Assembly (NCBI GenBank): GCA_003665825.1
Contig: QPFY01000008.1
Coordinates: 1,364,001 to 1,428,000, forward strand
Length of the DNA: 64,000 nucleotides
Source: Microbotryum silenes-acaulis
Taxonomy: Eukaryota > Basidiomycota > Microbotryomycetes > Microbotryales > Microbotryaceae
Direction of reading: 5' to 3'
Under the pieces are notes generated by a model. The model saw only the letters and a program-made list of their open reading frames with translations, did no database searches and had not been told where the DNA came from. Below, piece after piece: positions 57,001-64,000 of this stretch. The translations under genes were made by a program, and so were the position numbers. Position 1 is the stretch's first letter; the number at the start of each line of letters is the position of its first letter.

Positions 57001-57279
57001 GATGCGCGCTCACGTTGTTCCGCCGTCATAGGGGCCCGAACAACGGTAAAGCTCTTGTTTGTGAGTGTGGCGTCGGCGACGAGAGCGCGCTGTCGCCGCA
57101 GTCGGTCGGCGAGACCCGATGCGACGGAACGTCGCTCGCACTCCATGCGTAGCCGAACCGCCGAAGCCTCGTTTAGCGTCGCAAAGTCCCCCTCGGCCAC
57201 AACTTGGTCGACGATACGGACGAGCAGTTCGGTCAAGACCGCGAGGTGTTGGCGCAGCGGCGCGATGTTGGGCTCGTAC
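54086..57279 (-). pseudogene. GIY-YIG/SIM family, copy 1 (5'-truncated)
   Basis: Keeps the 3' two thirds of the family gene. Exons (minus): about 57279-56974, 56887-56395 and 56314-54086, introns 86 and 80 nt; spliced reading about 1007 residues. Exon 1 matches the end of the large exon of copy 2 (VRIVDQVVAEGDFATLNEA). Exon 2 reads ARQNQKLEKLFGAPKSR ... KKKFATFLDLVHAGKKD. Exon 3 reads TEINTAHRKNILSIG, CASFDFRRRGTVTNKAWTARF, then a long acidic tail. The tail has SUMO-interaction-like motifs: DVIIVVSEDED (about 55848-55872), GVIIVVHDDD (about 55803-55830), EVIVLESSEESE and LEIFVV (about 54390-54450). The N-terminal GIY-YIG-like module is lost and no ATG opens the frame. The apparent 975-codon single frame over this region is misleading in its first ~235 codons. 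Confidence 0.7.
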
Positions 57280-57912
57280 GCATAGTCAGTCGGGGTAACA
57301 CAGCGAGATCCGGACCGGGTGTCCCCCTCAAATTACCCGTCTCCACCTTGCTGTAATCATATGTACTCTTCAATTCTCCCGCTATTTGAAGTTCATCCTC
57401 CTGTTGATTTAACGGGTTCCACTGGTATTCCAAAGAACAAACTAGTCAAAGGAGAAGGTAGAGTCTACTCCCTGCGGTGCCTAAGGCCAAACGCGCGTAC
57501 GGCCGTGGTTAATTACCGGGTATAACAGTGCCTTCACTTTTGGCGTACTGGACAGGCAACCAAGATGGTTTACAACGGACCCGTCGACGCACGCGCAGTC
57601 GAGGCCCGGGGGCGAGCCGTACCGACGGGGGCCGAGGAGCCAACGGGTCGTGCCAGGATCGGTCCGACGACAAAGATCTCGTTCACGAGACAGAGTCGCG
57701 CACGAGGCGATTAAGGGTGCTGGGCTGGGCAAGGAGGGGTCGTGCCACTGTATGGGCCAGTCGCTAGGCCTTGCCCCGCGAGGCAGCGCAGGGCAGCGCG
57801 AGGCAGCGCTCTGAGCTCGTCTGAGAGTGTCTGAGCCTGTCTGAGCTTGTTACCTCTCGAGCCACTTGAGCGTTGCGGCGCGGTCGTCAACTTGCAGGTC
57901 GTCACTCGACCA
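57280..57912. repeat. Scrambled fragments of the GIY-YIG/SIM family
   Basis: 57318-57352 (+) resembles the GVPLKFPVSVLL-coding stretch of copy 1 (about 29 of 35 bases) in opposite orientation. 57582-57680 resembles 54303-54400 (about 84%), in the same orientation as copy 1. Between them is lower-GC sequence without similarity seen. From about 57776 there are short tandem motifs: GCGAGGCAGCG units, then four imperfect GTCTGAG units. Confidence 0.6.
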
Positions 57913-58062
57913 ACGCATCAGCAAAATGGGCACTCGGCGCGCACCGCTTAAAGGCGCTTAAGCCCCGCTTAAGGACGTCTTGTTAAGCGTCCTTAAGCGT
58001 CCTTAAGCGGGGCTTAAGCGCCTTTAAGCGGTGCGCGCCGAGTGCCCATTTTGCTGATGCGT
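57913..58062. repeat. Perfect 65-bp inverted repeat with 20-nt spacer
   Basis: 57913-57977 is the exact reverse complement of 57998-58062 (65 of 65). The spacer 57978-57997 itself contains CGTCCTTAAG-type sequence repeated in the arms, so the whole unit is rich in CTTAAG palindromes. It is a potential cruciform or hairpin element, MITE-like in size (150 bp). Confidence 0.9.
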
Positions 58063-58790
58063 CCCGCACCACGGCGAACAAACGAACGCCACCGGGTGAT
58101 TGATGGCGCGAAAGCGGTCCAATTCGGTCAGGGACTCAAGCTTTGCGACAGCTTGAGCCGACGTCCTACAGCACTGAGCGCCGCAATGGTCCGACGGGAG
58201 CCCAACATCCGGCCTCCGCCGTCGCATCGCCATTCATACGATACAGCCCACGGAGAGCCTCAAGCTCATGGCTCTGATATCTGGAGCGTGGGCTGCGATC
58301 GAATACACTCGACCGGCCAGAAACTCCGTTTTTGAGCTTCCTACATCAGATCAAGATTTTTCGTCCATCGTTTGAGTCGATACATTGACTTTTGAGGGGG
58401 AGAAAATTCAGAAGGCCCGAATTACTGAATTGCAGCCAATGTACGGCTTCTACTGAGGCATGATGACATCTAACAAGTTTTGAAAGCTCCAAGAAAAAAT
58501 ATCTTGACCTACTGACGCTGGAAATACGAAGTCATTGTCGTCTGAATCCTCGCGGCATCCTGCTCGGCATCCTGCTCGGCAACATCAGTCCTGCGAATCC
58601 GCCTAGCCTCGTCCTCAAAAGAAGTCAAATCCGTTGGACCTGAGTACGCATTCATAGCAAACCTAAGGAAAACATCAAGCGCTGAGATTGCCTCCTTCAG
58701 CGTCGTTCGCTCCGCCGGTCGGAGCTCTATCTGTCAGAGTGTATATTGCTGTTTCATCCCACTTGTCTTCCTGATTATGAATAGTTACTA
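58063..58790. other. Unassigned interval
   Basis: No gene recognised. Part 58320-58660 has lower GC than the host genes, with a short tandem CATCCTGCTCGG duplication near 58558-58580. It could be the flank of the pogo-like remnant. Confidence 0.3.
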
Positions 58791-58917
58791 GTTGTTGATA
58801 TTAGTCGCCTCGCGCGGCTCGTGCCTGCCTCGCGCGCGCTCCCTTAGCACTTCTCTTCTTTCTTCAACTATCTTTACTATCATCTTCGGCTCTCGTACTT
58901 ACGTATCTCGTGCCTCG

Positions 58918-59345
58918 GCTTCAGGTTCCCAAAACTATCTCCGCTTCCTCCTCTTCTCCTTCTCCCTCGCACTTCTCCTCCAACTCTTCGGCAATGACCA
59001 CGTCCACAATCTCCTGATCGGTCATTTCAGCCCCACCAGCAAGGTTCTCCTCCTCCACATCGACGAGAAAGTGAATACTCATCTTCTCGTTGCTCGTAAC
59101 TATCCCCTTTTCGACCAGCTCATCGTTCGCCGTCTTCAGAGCGTTCATCGCGTTGATGATGCCGCGATCGCCATCGAGAGGCCCGCGACCGTTAGGAAGA
59201 GGTGTATGGTCGGTCGATCCTTTGTTCTTGCGATCAGACAAGATTTGAGCGTGGCGCCAGCAGTTGAATTCCGGGAAGGGAATGAGACCATGATGATATG
59301 AAGAGGAGTTTCTGATGAGGTTTCTCGGATTGTGAAGATGTTCAT
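58918..59345 (-). pseudogene. Pogo/Tigger-like transposase C-terminal remnant
   Basis: On the minus strand, FNCWRHAQILSD resembles the NCWRKAGIL segment that ends the DDE domain in pogo/Tigger proteins. It is followed by ANDELVEKGIVTSNEKMSIHF and the acidic tail FLVDVEEENLAGGAEMTDQEIVDVV ending in a Glu-rich run and a stop near 58921. The sequence changes frame at least once upstream and the catalytic DDE core is absent. Call is from these motifs only. Confidence 0.55.
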
Positions 59346-60954
59346 TTCGGCGTCGTTGTCGGCGGAAGAGGAGAGAGAAGCACGTCGCGACTAGCCTGTC
59401 AACGTGTCAACCGCCGCCTTTGCTCTACTGTGCTCGCTTCTCGGCTGTTTCGGGGCATTTCGGACTCTTCCAGCAGGCGGCTCGTCAACAAGAACGCCGA
59501 AGGAGAGGCCAATTCCTGATCAATCGCTCATTTCCGGCTCTCTCTTATCTTATAGTTTGACCTGTAAACCCATAAATTATAAGGTATAAGATTGGACAGG
59601 TTCTGTCAGCCAAAAAAGTCGGGAGATTGAAAAGTCCATAAATTTTGACAGGTATAATAAAATTTCTCAGGTCTGACTGTATGTACCCGCTAGCTCGCCC
59701 GACGTCGGCCAGGAGGTCCGAGCACTACTGTCTCCTGAGTCGCTCGCGCCGGCTCGGGGAGATCTCGAGCGCACGGTCGCATCACCTCTCCCCCTCTCTC
59801 TTTCTCTTGTGCTGGCCCCACATATACACCCCCAGCCAACTCTCCCTGGGTAACCTGTGTGACTCGCTATCGACCACGTCGTCTGATCGTCTGACCGCAT
59901 TCCATCGCTCCAAAGCTGTAGACGTGACGTTAGGAGCACCCCGACCTCCACCACGTTCTACGCCAGCTGAGCCCGCCCGCATCGCGTCCACCAGCAACCG
60001 TACCCACCTCAATTCCATCCCATGCACCCACCGCTTCGTCAGCACTCCCACCACCACCTTGAATCGCTCCCTCTCGAACAAGGTCAGTCACTCCGCGCCG
60101 CAGATTCACCTGCATACTGGGCATGCGAGCCGCCGAGCGGCATGTCCCAGCATCGTGGTGGTCGGCACCCGGGAGCTGAATTTTTTAAACTTTCCCGCCT
60201 TCCCTGCAGTCGCTCGCGCCACGGACCCGCCCTCGCCCCACTTGCTCTTCGGAGTTGCATCCCCCTTTCCACGAGCGACGTGCACCACTTCCATCTCTGC
60301 CTCTCGTTCTTGCGTAAAGTGAGTTGGGCTTCCCTCGTCCCCCACCTGGGTGGTGGTGGAGCAACCCCCACATGACCCTCGTCCCGCGCGCGCTCGACAA
60401 GCGACCGCTCGGGCCGCCTCGGCTCGCAGACCTCACCTCCCTCGGGCTGACACCACGACTCGCTGCCCCCTCGCGTTGCAGCTTCTCCTCGCCCGTTGCC
60501 CTCGCCTCTCGCTCCTCGACTCGATTCCCCCTCATCTCGAGAAAGTCCGAGACCGGTACGTCGTGGTTCTCTGGCCTTCTCCGCCGCCGGTCGCTCGGGG
60601 TCACCGCCGGACCGGCCGGGCGCTCGTGGCTTAGCGCTCTTGGCCCGGCTTCACCCCTTTGCCCGGTCCGGATCTCGCTGTGTTTACCCGACTGACCATG
60701 TGGTGCCTTGGAACTTTGTGGGCATATTTTTATGGACAGAGGAATCTCTGCCTTGAACCAGCCGCTCGTCCGCAACTCGGTCAGTCGTGATTCCCACACC
60801 CAGCTCCGCAGCGGAGGTCAAGTTCCTCGCGGCGTTCCCTGCTAGGGACCCCTATGGAGAAGCGGTTTGCTGACTCGAGCCTTGCTCCGCCTCCCTTTCC
60901 CGATTCGCACAGACGACTGCCGCCACACCAAGCTCCTCCGTACCAAACACCACC
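59346..60954. other. Upstream region of GIY-YIG/SIM copy 2
   Basis: An A/T-richer block at about 59530-59680 contains related phrases CCATAAATTATAAGGTATA and CCATAAATTTTGACAGGTATA, possibly ends of an element. From 59690 to 60954 the sequence is C/T-rich on the plus strand, like fungal promoters and 5' leaders. A frame of 225 codons at 59645-60322 has no motif and looks like leader or intron sequence. Confidence 0.4.
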
Positions 60955-63592
60955 ATGGCCGATGTCAGGGAGACACCCAAAATCTACCTCTACGAATTGC
61001 ACGGTGCCAAGGTCCCGCGCGCCGAGCGCCTCAAGTCGTTTTTCTGCCGACTCGAGCGCGTCTCGGCCCTCGCAGAGACCCAGAACGATCAACAACGTCT
61101 TCTCACCCTCGTCAATATTGCCAACGTGCGTTGCGATTCGCGCTCGGAACGTCGCTTCGAGGTGCGGGACGAGCTCGCGGAATACCTGGCGAGTGACCCA
61201 GCCCTGTCCGCTGCCTGGCCGACATGACGCGCCAGGGTCCTCGCTTCGATCCCAGGCAAGCCGGCGATCGTCTCGAGCTGGTGGGTGCCGCGGACACCGG
61301 AGGAGGGTCTACCAATGCGTACCTCCGCGTTCTTCCCTGCACGCGCGAGCAGGCATTGGAGTGGTCCTCGGACTTTGAGCGCGATTCGCCCGTGTCGGGG
61401 GTGCTGGAGCCGCTGTTCCGCGCCGGGGTGGAGCACCTGCCTACCGGTGAGCGGCTCATGCGGGTGTATGTCGGGTACACGACCCGCTCTCCCATAAAGC
61501 GGGCCGTGGAGGACGCCCGCACGATCGAGCGGGTCGGAGCCCGAACCAAATTCCACCACTTCATGGAGGCAAACGGTGCTGAGCTCGACAACGACATCCT
61601 CGTCTACCGGATCAAGCTGTCGGGCCACCTCTCCGAGGCTCGTCGTCGTCACCTCTCGAGCCAGCTCGAAGCTTTTGTCATATCGCTGCTCGGCCCCTTT
61701 AGCCTCAATTCGGCCTCAGGTGGCTTCAAGACGAGTCGATGGGGGCCCAACCCGTCGAACACGGATTTGTTCGACAGTCGCCGAGACGTCGATAAGCTTC
61801 TCGCCTCGTTCCCCCGCTCGAACCGACCCGTGTCCGAGCCCTCCGTCGCCGCGTTCTGGTCGGCGATCCGCGCCCACTTTGAGGATGAGCGAGCGTACTT
61901 TGGACGTGGACTCGTCCCAGACAGCAGAGGCACCATCCCCGGCGACTACGTCGCCGAGCAGACCGTGCTCGCGGCTGCGTTCGGTCGCGACAGGTTCGAC
62001 CGGCCGACCGTCGTTCGGGTGCTCGAAGCTCCCCCCGAAGAAGAGTTCTTGGGCAGAGCCCACTTTTTCGGCACGGACGCGGGCGCCACGGCCCAGTTCC
62101 TTCGCACCTCGCTCGCCTTCGCCTTCGATGTCGACGAAGCTTCCTTGGAGGCCACCCCCCTGACGCCCTTCGACCGTCAGCGTGGCGCCGACTCCACCCG
62201 CGCCGCCGACGCGCAGCGCTTCTCGTCGGCACCCATCGGCCTCGTCGACATCCTCGCGCTGCCCAACCCGAATCGCCTCGCCGAGTCGCTTGCCTTCCTT
62301 CGGCGAATCCTCGTCAACATCCTCCCCTGCCCGGTACTCGTCGTCACCGGCGCCAAGGCATACGAGCTCGTCACTCGGTTCCTCTACCGCGTGAAAATTG
62401 CCTCGTCCGTCGCCCGCGACGCCTTTGCGGGGTTGGATTCGAGCAAGCTTCAGCCGGACATGGTCGAGGTGCCGCAACTGCGCCCCTGGGCATCCCTCGG
62501 CCCCGACCCGTTCACGGAATTGGTCGGCACGACACGCGTCGTCGAGATTGCTCCAAGCATCTGGCGTCTCGTTGTGCAAATTCACCCCGGTGCCTTTGCT
62601 TACGAGCCCAACATCGCGCCGCTGCGCCAACACCTCGCGGTCTTGACCGAACTGCTCGTCCGTATCGTCGACCAAGTTGTGGCCGAGGGGGACTTTGCGA
62701 CGCTAAACGAGGCTTCGGCGGTTCGGCTACGCATGGAGTGCGAGCGACGTTCCGTCGCATCGGGTCTCGCCGACCGACTGCGGCGACAGCGCGCTCTCGT
62801 CGCCGACGCCACACTCACAAACAAGAGCTTTACCGTTGTTCGGGCCCCTATGACGGCGGAACAACGTGAGCGCGCATCCCGCACGTCCAAGGAAGCGATC
62901 GCTCGGTGAGGTCCATCCGCTCCCTCGACGGCCAGTTCGGCGCTCGCAGCTGACCTCGAAACGTTCTTCGCTGGTCGATCGGGACGTCCAGGCAGAACCA
63001 GAAGCTCGAAAAGCTTTTCGGAGCCCCCAAGTCCAGGGCCCGTCAACAACAAATGGAGTTCCTCTGCAAGATGTACGAACGCGCCAAGGACAGGGGGGAG
63101 GACCTCGGGGGGCACCCGATTCTGCCGACGGTGGGGGACTTGGCTCCGGGCTCGACGAGATGGAAGAGGTGGTTCCTGACCGGGGACCCCGGCAAGATGA
63201 TCGTGCGTTCAGCTTATGGGGCGCTTGGAGCTCAGGCCGGCATCGTCCGTCGCCAAAACGATCCCGACGAAGCGGCTCGGCAGTCGGCCAAGAAGAGGGA
63301 AGCCATTCGGAAGAGAAGGGCGACGGCCCCCAAAACCGATCGCTTCGTCTACCCCAAGAGCACAAAAAAGGCCGCGCACTCCCGACGGGAAAATTCCGCG
63401 GCGATGCAGAAAAGAGCTTGGGACGCATCGCGGAAGAAGAAGTTTGCGACGTTCCTTGACCAGGTCCACGCGGGCAACAAAGACCCAAATGGCCCTCCCG
63501 GACAGAAGTACAGCCCAGAGAGATCTGATGTGAACGCCGAATTCCTCGAGGGTATCAGAGCGAGACCAAGTGTAAAACCAGCCCCTTCATAA
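60955..63592 (+). CDS. GIY-YIG/SIM family, copy 2 (3'-truncated)
   Basis: Predicted 813 residues from exons 60955-61125, 61236-62905 and 62992-63592; introns 110 and 86 nt keep phase (AN|GPRF; AR|QNQKL), the second with a CTGAC branch-like site. Residues ~130-220 form a GIY-YIG-like nuclease module: VYVGYTTRSPIKRA (candidate catalytic Arg ~146), then LEAFVISLLGPFSLNSASGGF with the expected Glu (~202), Asn (~215) and GG. The preceding GIY-type strand is degenerate. The rest of exon 2 is not recognised. Exon 3 has QNQKLEKLFGAPKSRARQQQ and a Lys/Arg-rich block. After FATFLDQVHAGNKD (about 63474) it departs from copy 1 and ends 40 codons later, so the acidic SIM-bearing tail is lost. Role unknown; a selfish or mobile gene is plausible. 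Confidence 0.65.
62600..63474 (+). repeat. 0.87-kb inverted duplication shared with 56400-57279
   Basis: This interval reads almost identically to the reverse complement of about 56400-57279, including the 86-nt intron. Over 190 translated codons in one frame no residue difference was seen; the few differences are near the end (FLDQ/FLDL, GNK/GKK). The arms are separated by about 5.3 kb. Confidence 0.85.
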
Positions 63593-64000
63593 CTGGACTA
63601 CACGGCCAAAAAGGCTAACAATTTCAATCGATGCAGATTGAAATCAGAAGCGAGCCATTTAAGGCGCAAGGTAACTTTGGTCCTTGCACCAAGCTCGGTG
63701 GGCCCAGGCTCCGGCTTGATCGACGAACTCACCTTCCGAGCAATCTCAACGACGCGTGTCATGCCGACCAATTCCGTGAACGGAGTTGGGAGTTGCGAAA
63801 TCCTCATTCGTGACAGCGGTCTGTGTCAAAAGGACCAGCAGCACAACCAACTGGTAATTTTGACTCAAAGGCAGGACCTCTGGCTCCTTAGACCACTCGG
63901 ACATCCGCCCAATTTTTATTTAATGTACAACGAAGGCGAATTGCGCTACGCACCCTCTTTTTTTTAACCCGCCCGAGCTTGCGCAGTGGAAGGCTGCGCG
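63593..64000. other. Right flank with a further family fragment
   Basis: 63740-63784, read on the minus strand, matches copy 2 at about 62508-62555 (encodes PFTELVGMTRVVEIA versus PFTELVGTTRVVEIA) with two base differences. A GTGAGT follows it. It is a piece of a third copy in opposite orientation. The remainder to the window end has no recognised gene; a T run is at about 63957-63965. Confidence 0.6.

Noticed and set aside
54086..57013. A single uninterrupted frame of 975 codons on the minus strand as the protein of copy 1
   Set aside because: The first ~235 codons lie in a different phase from the conserved reading (ARQNQKLEKLFG ... FATFLDLVHAGKK) and run through two well-formed introns. 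Only the part from about 56314 onward is a real exon.
59645..60322. 225-codon plus-strand frame upstream of GIY-YIG/SIM copy 2 as a gene
   Set aside because: Ser/Pro/Thr/Arg-rich, no motif, lies in C/T-rich leader-like sequence.
61126..61227. A separate 90-residue protein starting at 60955 and ending at 61227
   Set aside because: The stop overlaps the next ATG, but a GTGCGT...CAG intron (61126-61235) joins both in frame, as in the other genes of the window.
61716..62675. 319-codon minus-strand frame opposite copy 2 of the GIY-YIG/SIM family
   Set aside because: Shadow frame in the opposite strand of a spliced, duplicated exon; no recognisable domain.
1..64000. CRISPR arrays, bacterial operons, riboswitches
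   Set aside because: The window is intron-bearing fungal DNA. The tandem repeats seen lack the regular unique spacers of a CRISPR array, and no ribosome-binding-site-led gene strings occur.

Overview
This is eukaryotic nuclear DNA from a fungus, most likely a basidiomycete yeast of the Pucciniomycotina (Microbotryomycetes-like). The protein genes are GC-rich and broken by short introns of about 70-90 nt, mostly with GT...AG ends and often a CTGAC-type branch site. The gene set is typically fungal (MDM34/ERMES, BFR1, ARO7, an ARO8-type aminotransferase, SCC2). The lineage call is inference from style and content, not from a marker search.

The left half (about 2-34 kb) is host housekeeping sequence. 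In order it holds a mitochondrial CitE/CLYBL-like lyase (-), MDM34 (-), the beta subunit of mitochondrial processing peptidase (-), BFR1 (+), a Rad60/Esc2-like SUMO-like-domain protein (-), a small CYSTM-type Cys-rich tail protein (+), chorismate mutase ARO7 (-), an R3H-associated-like protein (+), a SUZ/SUZ-C (SZRD1-like) protein (-), an ARO8-type aminotransferase (-) and the cohesin loader SCC2/MIS4/Nipped-B (+). I rebuilt the exon structures by hand from splice signals, reading frame and family conservation. They give continuous reading frames for every gene except MDM34, which has a frame problem at one splice junction.

The right half (34-64 kb) is mostly mobile and repetitive DNA. It contains a nest of fold-back repeats with a tRNA-derived SINE-like unit, then two related but diverged APE-type non-LTR retrotransposons in the same orientation. 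Both retrotransposons carry a UAAUGA stop-start junction between ORF1 and ORF2, and both have (TTCAC)n at the 5' junction. After them come an intron-containing tRNA-Leu(CAA), a 251-bp MITE with 75-bp inverted arms, a 30-bp minisatellite, a Ty3/Gypsy pol remnant, a pogo/Tigger-like transposase remnant and a perfect 65-bp inverted repeat.

The most novel object is a multi-copy gene family at 54-64 kb. It encodes a spliced protein with a GIY-YIG-like nuclease module near the N-terminus and a long acidic C-terminal tail containing several SUMO-interaction-like motifs. One copy (60.9-63.6 kb, +) keeps the 5' part. The other (54.1-57.3 kb, -) keeps the 3' part. They share about 0.87 kb that looks almost identical, in inverted orientation. 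Smaller scrambled fragments of the same family lie beside both copies. I do not recognise it as a named transposon or gene family.
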